Source of the DNA: Bacillus sp. (in: firmicutes)
GTDB lineage: Bacteria; Bacillota; Bacilli; Bacillales; Bacillaceae
Assembly: GCA_031180805.1 (NCBI GenBank)
Contig: JAPSLL010000003.1
Location: 117,574 to 181,573 of the forward strand
Length of the DNA stretch: 64,000 nt
Reading direction: 5' to 3'
Position 1 is the first letter of the stretch, and every line of letters starts with the position of its first letter. The translations under genes were made by a program, and so were the position numbers. This document shows, in pieces, positions 1 to 8,528 of this stretch. Below the pieces are notes generated by a model. It made no database searches. It was not told the DNA's origin and saw nothing but the letters and a program-made list of their open reading frames with translations.

Positions 1-69
1 AATAGAATGAAATATTCCCTTAAAACCCTGATTATTCTTAGGACGAAATACTTATCTTAGCTTCATTTT

Positions 70-84
70 AGCAATCGCTTTCAA
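70..84 (-). promoter_or_regulatory. cre site (CcpA) near the left edge
   Basis: Read on the minus strand, TTGAAAGCGATTGCT fits the cre consensus WTGNAANCGNWNNCW at every position. A second, inverted near-match, ATGAAAGCGATTAAT, lies at 101-115. The position suggests control of a leftward gene that starts beyond the window edge. That gene is not visible, so the target is inferred. No coding region was found in 1-282. Confidence 0.6.
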
Positions 85-282
85 TTCAAGGAATACCAAA
101 ATGAAAGCGATTAATTGCTTGAATCAAAGATTCCTTTTTTAAAACTGATTGATAATAGTGATAGGTGAAAATAAATGTGACCAAAAAATCCCAATCTTAC
201 CTAAAAACACACAACAATAGCTTAGTAAGCTGGAGAGACCATATGCTTATTCACCGTTTCAGAATGTTATAATCTCCTTAAC

Positions 283-319
283 AAAAAAATGCTACCTCAT
301 TTGTTGAAATAGCATTTTT
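283..319 (-). terminator. Terminator of the GH78 gene
   Basis: AAAAATGCTA pairs perfectly with TAGCATTTTT across a 15-nt loop. On the minus strand the stem is followed by a T run, 37 bp past the GH78 stop. The symmetric A/T flanks could also stop transcription from the other side. Confidence 0.8.
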
Positions 320-355
320 CTTACTAACTATCTATTTTTCTGACAAAGAATATTT

Positions 356-3190
356 TCAACTCAAGATTTGACTGAATTTCATTTCAATCTTTTCTAATCT
401 TACTTTAGTGACTTCCGATTCTTCTTCTTTAGTCAATATTTCTTCTAATGTCTTTAATTCATATTCATTCATTAAATATGGTGGTATTACCTTAATTTCA
501 TGGATTTCGTTCAAAACATAATTTTTTATTGGAGGTATACTTAGTAGTTCCTTTAGCTTAGATTTTCTATTAAAAACCTTAATATATGATGTATCAGGTA
601 AATAGGTAAAGCTCCAGCTTCCACTATTTAAGGAAACGACCACTTCTGATCCATTCTGCTCCATATTCACTAAATCACCTTCAACACTAATAAGCCTACT
701 ATTGGCATCAGGAAGAATTAGTGTTGCTGTTGAGTTAAAAGGAATTTCAACCTTAACATCCAATAATCCATCTTCTTGAATATGCCATGAAACAAAATAA
801 GCACCAGACGCTGTATTCAATTTTCCCTTTGCCCACTTCATTCTCCAATGAGGTTTTGGAGCAATAATAGCATGCTTAAATCCAGGTACAGTTTCATTTG
901 GCTTAATTCCTACCATATATCGATACATCCACTCAACAATCGAACCATAAGCATAATGATTAAGTGAATTCATGCCTTCAGGATTCATCTTGCCATCTGG
1001 TAAAACAGAATTCCATCTTTCCCAAACGGTAGTTGCACCTAGCTTTACTGCATACAACCAACTAGGATAATCATCATTCAACAGTAGCGTATATGCCAAA
1101 TCATTATGTCCATACTCTGATAATACCTGACAGAGATAAGGTGTACCGACAAACCCTGTTTTTAAATGTTTATTATCTTTTATAATCCGATTTGCTAAAT
1201 CATCTGCTACACGCTGTTTCTGTTCATTAGGTACAAGGTTCATAAATAAGGCTAATACATAGGCTGTTTGCGTATCAATCGTCATTCGTCCATTTGGAGA
1301 GATATATTCGTTTTGGATCGCCTGCCGAATCTCCTGTGCTAATTGGTGATATTCACGCTCAATCTCTTGTTTCCCTAATACCCCTGCTGCCTTTGAAACA
1401 ATGTCTGCTGAATAATAATAAAAAGCAGATGCGATAAAAAAATTATCTGTCTTTCCCATCGGCAGCTTTGGATTTTCCCCATCTAAAGCTAACCAATCTC
1501 CAAAATGAAATCCATTTTTCCATAAGCGATGCCCATCTGATGTATCATCAAGCTTTTTAATATAATCAACCCAAGCTTTCATACTTTCAAACTGTTGCTT
1601 TAAGATTGAGTCATCACCATAGAATAGGTACATATTCCAAGGAATGATCGTCGCTGCATCCCCCCAAGCACTTGAACTACTTTCAGGGTTAAAAGGCGAG
1701 GGAATATCCGGCACTGTCATTGGAACTGCTCCATCTCTTTCTTTCTGCTCTAACCATAAATCATAGCCATACTTCGTAAAGAAAGAATAAACGTCCATAT
1801 TAAAGGCAGCAGTTCCAGAAAATACCTGTGCATCCCCAGTCCACCCCATGCGTTCATCTCTTTGTGGACAGTCTGTAGGAATATCAAGGAAGTTACCCTT
1901 TTGGCTCCACATGACATTATAAAATAATTTATTTACTAATGAGTTACTTGTCTTTATAAAACCAGTTTGTTCAAGATCAGAGTAAATGACACAGCCAGTA
2001 AAATCATGCAAATCTAATTCACTTTGCCAGCCACATACTTTAACATAACGGAATCCATAGAAGGTAAAATGAGGCCGTACCGTTTTTTCTTGTCCATCTG
2101 AAATGTATGTAAATTCTGCTTTTGCTTCACGAAGATTATCTCGATAGAAGTTTCCATCTTGAAGAATTTCCCCGAATTGTAAGGTTACCTTTTTCCCCTT
2201 AGAAAGACGGTTTTTAAACTGTATCCACCCAACCATATTTTGCCCCATATCAATAACTGATTCTCCTGCAGGTGTTTTTATTAATTGAAGTGGTTTTATT
2301 TTTTCCTTTATAACAACAGGTAAGCTGAGTCGAGCAGTTAATCGTTCATAACCTAAATATATTTCACTTACACCATACTCTACAGAATCTATGAATGTGT
2401 CATCATACACTTCACCATCATAAATTTCACTTTCTATTACCTTACTTTTCCAAACCTTCCATGACGTATCTGTTGCAATAATCTCTTTTGTACCATCCTT
2501 ATAAGAAAGATGAATCTCTGCTAATATAGCAAATTTGTCACCATAAATGTTTACATGTCCACCCTCGAATCCAAATCTACCTTTATACCAGCCATTTCCC
2601 AACAGAATATTCACTTTATTTTCACCGTTAATAAAGTTATCTGTAATATCATATGTTTGGTACTGCAACCAATTATCATAGTCGTTATTAAATGGTGTTA
2701 AATACTCATTACCAACCTTTTTTTCATTAATATACATCTCATATAGTCCCAAACCACAGATGTATACTCGTGCATTTTCTACCTCCTTTGATATCTGGAC
2801 TTTTTTCTCAAAAACAGGATGTATGTCAGGTGCGAGGTTGGGAGTAATCCACTTGCCAATCCATTTTTCATCTATTTTTGCTGTTTCAAAATAGGAAACA
2901 TCACTTGTTGCAACGTCTCCATAATCCCCCCAAACCTTTACACGCCAAAAATATCTTGTACGTGGAGAGAGAGAAAGCTTACATCGATGAGATAGGCTAT
3001 TAAGGTTCTCCTCTCTCTTGGTATCATAAATAATCTCTTCAAAAGTTGGTGATAAGGCAACTTGAATTTGTGCTGCTACTTGTTGCTTACTACTCGTATC
3101 AGTTACTTTATAAGAAAATGTAAGATTGTTATCTAAATGAAATCCAATTGGATTAGTAATATGATTAGTTTTTAAGTCTATGATTTTCAA
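356..3190 (-). CDS. Alpha-L-rhamnosidase, GH78, probably intracellular
   Basis: Releases terminal alpha-L-rhamnose from rhamnogalacturonan oligosaccharides or rhamnosides. The domain order is typical of bacterial GH78: an N-terminal fibronectin-like domain (GDVATSDVSYF region), a rhamnosidase beta-domain with a NGWYKGRFG motif, an (alpha/alpha)6 barrel, and a C-terminal jelly roll. The acid motif DERMGWTGDAQ lies near residue 445. No signal peptide is visible, so it should act on imported sugars. The ORF track starts at an ATG at 3223 with a poor ribosome site. AAGGAGG sits 8 nt before an in-frame TTG at 3190, which I take as the start. About 75 extra helical residues follow the jelly roll. 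It has its own terminator and a cre 52 bp upstream, so it is probably a single-gene, glucose-repressed unit. Family is certain; the exact substrate is not. Confidence 0.93.
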   Translation of the reverse strand: MKIIDLKTNHITNPIGFHLDNNLTFSYKVTDTSSKQQVAAQIQVALSPTFEEIIYDTKREENLNSLSHRCKLSLSPRTRYFWRVKVWGDYGDVATSDVSYFETAKIDEKWIGKWITPNLAPDIHPVFEKKVQISKEVENARVYICGLGLYEMYINEKKVGNEYLTPFNNDYDNWLQYQTYDITDNFINGENKVNILLGNGWYKGRFGFEGGHVNIYGDKFAILAEIHLSYKDGTKEIIATDTSWKVWKSKVIESEIYDGEVYDDTFIDSVEYGVSEIYLGYERLTARLSLPVVIKEKIKPLQLIKTPAGESVIDMGQNMVGWIQFKNRLSKGKKVTLQFGEILQDGNFYRDNLREAKAEFTYISDGQEKTVRPHFTFYGFRYVKVCGWQSELDLHDFTGCVIYSDLEQTGFIKTSNSLVNKLFYNVMWSQKGNFLDIPTDCPQRDERMGWTGDAQVFSGTAAFNMDVYSFFTKYGYDLWLEQKERDGAVPMTVPDIPSPFNPESSSSAWGDAATIIPWNMYLFYGDDSILKQQFESMKAWVDYIKKLDDTSDGHRLWKNGFHFGDWLALDGENPKLPMGKTDNFFIASAFYYYSADIVSKAAGVLGKQEIEREYHQLAQEIRQAIQNEYISPNGRMTIDTQTAYVLALFMNLVPNEQKQRVADDLANRIIKDNKHLKTGFVGTPYLCQVLSEYGHNDLAYTLLLNDDYPSWLYAVKLGATTVWERWNSVLPDGKMNPEGMNSLNHYAYGSIVEWMYRYMVGIKPNETVPGFKHAIIAPKPHWRMKWAKGKLNTASGAYFVSWHIQEDGLLDVKVEIPFNSTATLILPDANSRLISVEGDLVNMEQNGSEVVVSLNSGSWSFTYLPDTSYIKVFNRKSKLKELLSIPPIKNYVLNEIHEIKVIPPYLMNEYELKTLEEILTKEEESEVTKVRLEKIEMKFSQILS

Positions 3191-3241
3191 TGATTCTTCC
3201 TCCTTAATCTCGTTAAAAAGCATTCCCTATTATATTATTTT

Positions 3242-3256
3242 AGCAATCGTTTACAA
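3242..3256 (-). promoter_or_regulatory. cre site upstream of the GH78 gene
   Basis: On the minus strand, TTGTAAACGATTGCT matches WTGNAANCGNWNNCW at all positions. It lies 52 bp before the proposed TTG start, consistent with CcpA repression at or just past the promoter. The rest of 3257-3520 holds no gene that I can see. Confidence 0.75.
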
Positions 3257-3528
3257 TAGCTGATATAACAAAAACGAGTATATGTTTGCTCGAATCAAAC
3301 ATTCAATTCTAGAGAATAGATAGAACTCCTTGATGTTGCTAGGAATTTTGAATAACTTCTTTTAAAAAGATTGATCCTTTCCTATATTCAATCATTTAAA
3401 AATCACTTCAATATATTGAGCATATCCTAATTTGTTTTCACTTCAAATTTTATAAAAATTACTTATTATCAGGTTATTTCGCTTTGACAAAATGCCTTAC
3501 AAGTTTTTGCTGAGTTTACATATAAAAA

Positions 3529-3560
3529 GGAAGCACTAAATATAACTATTTAGTGCTTCC
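3529..3560 (-). terminator. Terminator of the pspA operon
   Basis: A perfect 14-bp stem (GGAAGCACTAAATA and its complement) with loop TAAC, followed on the minus strand by TTTTTATA. It begins 12 bp after the pspA stop. Confidence 0.9.
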
Positions 3561-3571
3561 AATCATTCCCC

Positions 3572-4252
3572 TTAATCTTGCTTAACCTGACTCTCCTTTT
3601 CACCTTTTAGCTTTGCTATCTCCTGATTTAATTCTTCTTCATTCACATAATTGTGATAGAAAGCCTCCTGCTGTGCTAAAGGATTCATAAATTGATTCCC
3701 CGCCTGCACCTCTGCCTCCATTAATGAAATTCGCTCTTCGGCGCGTGCAACTCCTTTCGTAATCGCATCCATTTGGAAGGAGGCAGTAGCATTCTGAATT
3801 TGTTTAATTGATTGTGCCACATTAGCGCGTGACGCTAATAACACCTTTTTATGCTGTAACTCTCTGTAAATATCCTGAAGCTCTTGTAGCTTTTCTTTAA
3901 GAATTTGCGTTTGTCCCTGAATCGCTTCATATTGTTGCTGATAGACAGCAAGTTGTTTCTCGTGAATTAATTTTTCTTGCACAGCTAATCTTGCCATATC
4001 ATCCTCTTTATGAATAATTGCAAGCTTAGCCTGTCTCGTTCTTTTGTCGACTAAGCTTTTCGTTTCCAAAATAAGTGTAGCTTGTTTATTTTCTACAAAA
4101 ATTTGCCGAGACAGTGCTTTTTGAGCCTTCAACATTTCCTGTTCCATTTCTCGAGAATATTCATTTAACAACGCTATCGGATCTTCAATATTATCTAAAA
4201 GACGATTTATATCAGCCTTCGCAATTGTTTTTATTCTTTTAAAAATCCCCAT
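3572..4252 (-). CDS. pspA: PspA/IM30 family phage-shock (envelope stress) protein
   Basis: PspA-family proteins form oligomers on the inner face of the membrane and stabilise it under envelope stress; LiaH is the best-known Bacillus member. The 226-residue length and the start MGIFKRIKTIAKADINRLLD fit the family, and the rest is almost entirely long alpha-helical coiled coil. The ORF track begins three codons earlier at an ATG touching the ribosome site. AAAGGAG is about 10 nt from the second ATG at 4252, which matches family N-termini. The gene overlaps or abuts the preceding membrane-protein gene, so the two are co-transcribed. This resembles liaI-liaH, where a small membrane protein recruits the PspA protein, although the partner here is not a recognisable LiaI. 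Confidence 0.92.
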   Translation of the reverse strand: MGIFKRIKTIAKADINRLLDNIEDPIALLNEYSREMEQEMLKAQKALSRQIFVENKQATLILETKSLVDKRTRQAKLAIIHKEDDMARLAVQEKLIHEKQLAVYQQQYEAIQGQTQILKEKLQELQDIYRELQHKKVLLASRANVAQSIKQIQNATASFQMDAITKGVARAEERISLMEAEVQAGNQFMNPLAQQEAFYHNYVNEEELNQEIAKLKGEKESQVKQD

Positions 4253-4253
4253 T

Positions 4254-4643
4254 TTAGTCATTCTCCTTTTTAGTTGTTAGATTTCTTTCCCATTGATCTA
4301 AAATTGTTTCATCTTGATTCATCGGTTTGTGAGAGCTCATTAATGATGTATCGATTAGCTGTTGCATTGAGGACGTCTGTGATTTCTTTCTTAACCATTT
4401 CATTAAGAACATAACAATCACAATTCCAATAATTAGGAATATGAAAAAACCTATCAAAGAAATCCCTCCTCCATGATGAGGACCCTCGATCATCCTACCT
4501 CCACCAAAGCCTCCTCTTGGCCCCATGCTATCAGGTCCATGTCCGTGCGGTCCCATTGCTAGAGCATTATAGCCTCCAAACAAAAAGTAGATTCCCAAAA
4601 CAAATATAGTAATTATCGAACCCCAAGCTATCGTTTTTTTCAT
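4254..4643 (-). CDS. Small two-helix membrane protein with Gly/His/Pro-rich linker
   Basis: No named family recognised. The product has an N-terminal hydrophobic helix (about residues 3-25), an unusual linker rich in Gly, His, Pro and Met (MGPHGHGPDSMGPRGG), a second membrane helix (IGFFIFLIIGIVIVMFLM), and a charged cytoplasmic tail of about 45 residues. The ORF track starts at 4661, but that stretch contains the ribosome site itself (AAAGGAG), so I place the start at the MKKTIAW methionine (4643), 8 nt after it. First gene of a two-gene unit with pspA, and its likely membrane anchor or sensor. The His-rich linker could bind metal, but that is only inference from composition. Confidence 0.75.
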   Translation of the reverse strand: MKKTIAWGSIITIFVLGIYFLFGGYNALAMGPHGHGPDSMGPRGGFGGGRMIEGPHHGGGISLIGFFIFLIIGIVIVMFLMKWLRKKSQTSSMQQLIDTSLMSSHKPMNQDETILDQWERNLTTKKEND

Positions 4644-4689
4644 TTTCATTTCTCCTTTCATTGTTGATGGGTATAGTTTAGTAGGCTTT

Positions 4690-4708
4690 GGTGAAAAATT
4701 GGTGAAAG
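4690..4708 (-). promoter_or_regulatory. Direct repeat upstream of the pspA operon, possible response-regulator box
   Basis: On the minus strand, CTTTCACC-AAT-TTTTCACC is a direct repeat with an 11-bp period, 47 bp before the start of the membrane-protein gene. OmpR-type regulators bind such repeats, and it resembles the TTTTCACA-type repeats I recall for CssR. No regulator gene is nearby, so the identity is speculative. Confidence 0.4.
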
Positions 4709-4763
4709 TGCCTGTCTAATATAAAAAATTATGGGGAACATTAATCGTTTTGTAGATTTCAAG

Positions 4764-4806
4764 AAAAAAAAGAGTCAATACATAGAAATGTATAAACTCT
4801 CTTTTT
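4764..4806 (-). terminator. Terminator of the cnt-like operon
   Basis: AGAGT pairs with ACTCT around an inner TACAT/ATGTA hairpin, flanked by A and T runs. It lies 38 bp after the stop of the MFS gene and looks active in both directions. Confidence 0.7.
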
Positions 4807-4843
4807 AAAACAATATTTTTACTATTACCTTGTATTTAATATT

Positions 4844-6019
4844 CTAAACTACTATTTTATTTCGATTAAAAGCAAAGATGACCATTATGAAACTTAAAAT
4901 AGCACATATCATATACATAAATGAATATGAGGAAAAGTCAACTACTGGACCCATGATAATTCCACCTAAAGAGACCCCTAAATCTGCCATTGCAATAAAT
5001 AAGCCAAGTAGCACATTACGATTCATCTCTGGCAAAACGAACGTTAAAAACGTTGTTAATGTTGGATAAAGGATTGCTTGAGCTATCCCAATTAATATTG
5101 CCCCTAAATAAAAGAAGAATATCCCTCCTATTATTGAGAAACTTACACATTGTGCAGCGATCGCTAAAAGAAGCATTGTTCCCATAATAAAATATGAATG
5201 CCATTTGCCATCTGAAGGAATGTTTTTTCTTAGCGTAAAGCGAGTAATGACAACAGTTCCTCCCTGTAGCATAAGGAAAATTCCTGCATTACCGTATTTC
5301 AACTGTGCAGCATAAAGTGGGATAAATGCAGTAATAGCCCCAAATACAATCGAAGCCACTAACATCAATATACTGCATTTAAATAAAAATGGGTTTTTCA
5401 CTAACTGGCTAAATGACTTTAATGTGCTTACATCATAATCTTCTTGTGATGAAACAATATCCTCCTTGCCATTTCTTATTTTGGCACTATAGCCAAACAC
5501 TCCTGTAAAAATAGCAATGGCGATCATCACCACTGTAAAATAGTTCATTCCTCCCTGCCAAATACCTAAAGCCAACAATGGACCGAATATACCTGGTAGA
5601 TAAGAAAATAAGGAATATAAGGATATCCCCTGTGATCGTTCCTTTTCTGGAAGGGCATCAATAATCCCTATTTGTAGTGCCATTGAAAAAAAAGCAGTCG
5701 ACACCCCTTGTAACATACGAGCAATTAAATAGCCCCCTAATCCAGTAAATGTATATAGAATTAAGGCAAAGCCGTTAATAATTAAAATAATTCGCAACAC
5801 TTTTATTGGTCCATGCTTTTGAATAATTTGACCTGCCCATGGTCGAAAGAACATGGTTGTTAACAAATATGCCCCCATAATCAAGCCGATTTTAGTATTG
5901 CTTGCTCCTAACACTTCTCCTTGTAAAGGAATAAGGACGTTTAGTATAGAGTTGCCACTAAAATAAAGGAGGACTAGCAAATACAATCGTAAAAAAGGCC
6001 AAGACAAAGCTCCACTCAC
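4844..6019 (-). CDS. cntE: CntE-like MFS exporter (metallophore export)
   Basis: Twelve-helix major facilitator protein, 391 residues. The N-terminal stretch, with SWPFLRLYLLVLLYFSGNSI and MGAYLLTTMFFRPWAGQII, closely resembles what I remember of Staphylococcus CntE, the staphylopine exporter. Position supports this: it is last in an order (SBP, two permeases, two ATPases, MFS) that matches cntABCDF-E. The start is GTG at 6019, 5 nt after AAGGAGG; no ATG fits. A 64-bp gap separates it from the ATPase gene, so it may also have some independent expression. A drug or sugar efflux role is the alternative. Family is certain; the substrate is inferred from similarity and context. Confidence 0.75.
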   Translation of the reverse strand: MSGALSWPFLRLYLLVLLYFSGNSILNVLIPLQGEVLGASNTKIGLIMGAYLLTTMFFRPWAGQIIQKHGPIKVLRIILIINGFALILYTFTGLGGYLIARMLQGVSTAFFSMALQIGIIDALPEKERSQGISLYSLFSYLPGIFGPLLALGIWQGGMNYFTVVMIAIAIFTGVFGYSAKIRNGKEDIVSSQEDYDVSTLKSFSQLVKNPFLFKCSILMLVASIVFGAITAFIPLYAAQLKYGNAGIFLMLQGGTVVITRFTLRKNIPSDGKWHSYFIMGTMLLLAIAAQCVSFSIIGGIFFFYLGAILIGIAQAILYPTLTTFLTFVLPEMNRNVLLGLFIAMADLGVSLGGIIMGPVVDFSSYSFMYMICAILSFIMVIFAFNRNKIVV

Positions 6020-6061
6020 ATTTTCCTCCTTCTAAAAATCATGTAACTAGATTTTTACAAT

Positions 6062-6081
6062 ATTTTATTACATAATAAAAT
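6062..6081. repeat. Inverted repeat between cntF and cntE
   Basis: ATTTTATTA and TAATAAAAT face each other across 2 nt, immediately after the cntF stop. It is too A/T-rich and lacks the T tract of a good terminator. It could trim the message or bind a regulator. Confidence 0.4.
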
Positions 6082-6083
6082 CT

Positions 6084-6830
6084 TTAGAGCGTTAGTAACG
6101 TCTGTAATAATGTTCTTGCGTATTCTGAATGCACATTGTTTAACTGTTCGATTTCAGAAATTTCCTCAATCTGACCATTTTTAAAGAAAATAACTCTATC
6201 ACAAATATAAGCAGCTGCCTGTATGTCATGAGTAATAAAAATATAGCCCATTTTATAAATTCTTTTTAAATTTAGTAATAACTCTAAAACCTGTGTTTGA
6301 ACAGATACATCTAAAGAACTGATTGCTTCATCTAATAGAATACATCTAGGCTCTGTTGAAATAGCTCTTGCAATGCATACCCTTTGCACCTCACCACCGG
6401 ATAACTCATGAGGATACCTGTTTTTGTAGGAAGGATCCAAGCCAACCTGAGTTAATAACAAATCAATTTTTCTTTTATTGTCTTCAACGCCTTTATTTTG
6501 AGTCTTTAATGGCTCCATTATGGCCTCTTCTACTGTAAAAAAGGGATTAATAGAAGACTTATAATCTTGAAAAACTGCGCTTAAGTTACCTAATCTTACC
6601 TTTCTATCTTCTACACTTTTTCCATCAAATAAAATTGTTCCACGATCAGGCTTTTCAATACCTAGTATTAAACGACCAAGTGTTGATTTTCCACTTCCAC
6701 TTTCTCCAATAATACCGAGACATTCACCATCCTTACATTCAAAGCTAATATTTTTCAAGACATCTTGTTTGTTTAACGAAAATACTCCCCCTTTTTTATA
6801 GGATTTTTCCACCCGTTCAACCTTCAGCAA
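6084..6830 (-). CDS. cntF: ABC transporter ATPase, NikE/CntF/OppF type
   Basis: Second ATPase of the metal or metal-chelate importer. Walker A GESGSGKSTLGR (about residue 43), signature LSGGEVQRVCIARAI, Walker B RCILLDEAISSLD and the switch histidine in FITHD are all intact. The start is TTG at 6830, 9 nt after GAGGAG and overlapping the preceding ATPase gene by 14 bp, which implies translational coupling. At 248 residues it is short for an OppF and typical of NikE. It pairs with CntD below the two permeases. Confidence 0.88.
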   Translation of the reverse strand: MLKVERVEKSYKKGGVFSLNKQDVLKNISFECKDGECLGIIGESGSGKSTLGRLILGIEKPDRGTILFDGKSVEDRKVRLGNLSAVFQDYKSSINPFFTVEEAIMEPLKTQNKGVEDNKRKIDLLLTQVGLDPSYKNRYPHELSGGEVQRVCIARAISTEPRCILLDEAISSLDVSVQTQVLELLLNLKRIYKMGYIFITHDIQAAAYICDRVIFFKNGQIEEISEIEQLNNVHSEYARTLLQTLLTL

Positions 6831-7644
6831 CTTTAGATTCTCCTCTCATGATTCTTTCAAAGTTATGGCTCAGTGCTAGTCTGGTAGATACTAAATATTT
6901 TGTATATTCATGCTTAGCCTCTGAAAAAATAGCGTTAGTATGACCTCTCTCTATAATATTGCCATCCTTCATAACTAAAACATCGTCAGCTATTTTCTTA
7001 ACAACACCTAAATCGTGTGAAATAAAAATCATTGAGGTGCCCATTTTTTCCCGTAGCTTCATAAATTGATCAACAACCTCAAATTGCGATACTGAATCAA
7101 GTGCTGTAGTTGGCTCATCAGCAATAATAAGGTCAGGTTCTAAAACAATTGCCAACGCAATCATAATCCGTTGCAGCATTCCTCCGGATAGTTGATGAGG
7201 ATATTTATTCATAATTTCTATAGGATTTTTTAGCATAACACTTTCCATAGCCGCTTTCATTTTTTCTTCAATTTCATGTTTCCCCCAGACAAAATGCTCA
7301 TATAGTGTTTCTTTTAAATGAACCCCAATGACACATGTAGGGTCAAATGCCTTCATCCCATTTTGAACAATCATACATACGTTTTTTCCTCTTATCTTTC
7401 TGATCGCTTTTTTGGAAAGATTACTTACATTTTCCCCTTTGAAAAAAATCTCGCCAGATTGAAGAAGCGGGAATTGATTTAACTGCAAAATAGCTCTGCA
7501 TGTGACAGATTTTCCACTTCCACTTTCCCCCACAATTGCTAAGCAGCTACCCTTTTCTAAATTAAATGAACTATTATTAACAATTACTTTATTGGTGTTA
7601 ACATCCGATATTGTTAGATTTTTCACCATTAATATATTTTCCAT
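6817..7644 (-). CDS. cntD: ABC transporter ATPase, NikD/CntD/OppD type
   Basis: First ATPase of the importer. Walker A GESGSGKSVTCR (about residue 38), signature LSGGMLQRIMIALAI, Walker B DLIIADEPTTALD and FISHD are present. The C-terminal region (YTKYLVSTRL) is that of the oligopeptide/nickel subfamily, though it lacks the long cysteine-rich tail common in OppD. The start codon overlaps the permease stop (TAATG), with GAGGTGG as ribosome site. Nickel, zinc chelate or peptide import cannot be separated from this subunit alone. Confidence 0.88.
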   Translation of the reverse strand: MENILMVKNLTISDVNTNKVIVNNSSFNLEKGSCLAIVGESGSGKSVTCRAILQLNQFPLLQSGEIFFKGENVSNLSKKAIRKIRGKNVCMIVQNGMKAFDPTCVIGVHLKETLYEHFVWGKHEIEEKMKAAMESVMLKNPIEIMNKYPHQLSGGMLQRIMIALAIVLEPDLIIADEPTTALDSVSQFEVVDQFMKLREKMGTSMIFISHDLGVVKKIADDVLVMKDGNIIERGHTNAIFSEAKHEYTKYLVSTRLALSHNFERIMRGESKVAEG

Positions 7645-8528
7645 TAATTAGCCACCTCTTTTTCTTGCAGCTTAATGGCAGTCATCTTATGATTTTTTTT
7701 AGAATTCACTAGTCTAGGGTCTAAAGCTATTTGAAGTGAATCTGACAAAAAATTAAATGCTACTACGACAATAATAATCGCTAAACCAGGAGCTAACATT
7801 AACTCTGGTCTTGTAAACATAACTTCCCTCGCTTCATTTAACATCATTCCCCATTCAGCATTTGGTGCTTGAATTCCTAAACCAAGAAAGGAAAACCCTG
7901 AAATTTGTAATATCATTGAGCCGATGGAGCTGCTAGAAAGAACAACTATATCTGAAAACGTAACAGATATAATATGCTTATAGATTATTTTAAAATCAGT
8001 AATACCAACTGCTTTAGAAAATTTCACATAGTCTAATTCGGCATACTGCATAACTGACGTTCGAATAACCCTCGCAAACCAGGCCCACTTAATTAGAACA
8101 AATGCAATTAAAATATTTTCAAGACCTACGCCTAAAATTCCGATAATTGCCAATGCCATTACGTACCCTGGAAAGGAAAGCATGACATCACAAATTCTCA
8201 TGATAATGGCATCTACATATCCTCTAAAATACCCTGCTAAAAACCCCAAAATTGTTCCAACTAAAACAGATATTATTAATGCAGCCAAAACAGCTAAAAC
8301 GCTAGGTCGTATTCCATAAGTTATTCTCGATAAAATGCATCTACCTAAATGATCGTTACCTAACAGATATTCCCATGAGGGGCTTTCATAACGAAGGCTC
8401 ATATTTACTTCATTTGGTTCATGTGGGGCAATGAACGGCGCCAATATCCCTACTAAAATTACTACCCCAATGACAAATATCGACATAACTGCTAATTTAT
8501 CATTCCATATATTCTTTAATCGTTTCAT
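7644..8528 (-). CDS. cntC: ABC transporter permease, NikC/CntC/DppC type
   Basis: Inner-membrane channel subunit with about six helices. The N-terminus (MKRLKNIWNDKLAVMSI) is the short cytoplasmic lead and first helix of the DppC family, followed by the AP..P.E.N...R....S....LGNDHLGRC motif (here GNDHLGRCILSRITYG). The EAA coupling loop is ...YVKFSKAVGITDFKIIYKHI. Length 294 residues is usual. It is adjacent to the other permease (no gap) and overlaps the ATPase start by one base, so the operon is tightly coupled. Confidence 0.87.
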   Translation of the reverse strand: MKRLKNIWNDKLAVMSIFVIGVVILVGILAPFIAPHEPNEVNMSLRYESPSWEYLLGNDHLGRCILSRITYGIRPSVLAVLAALIISVLVGTILGFLAGYFRGYVDAIIMRICDVMLSFPGYVMALAIIGILGVGLENILIAFVLIKWAWFARVIRTSVMQYAELDYVKFSKAVGITDFKIIYKHIISVTFSDIVVLSSSSIGSMILQISGFSFLGLGIQAPNAEWGMMLNEAREVMFTRPELMLAPGLAIIIVVVAFNFLSDSLQIALDPRLVNSKKNHKMTAIKLQEKEVAN

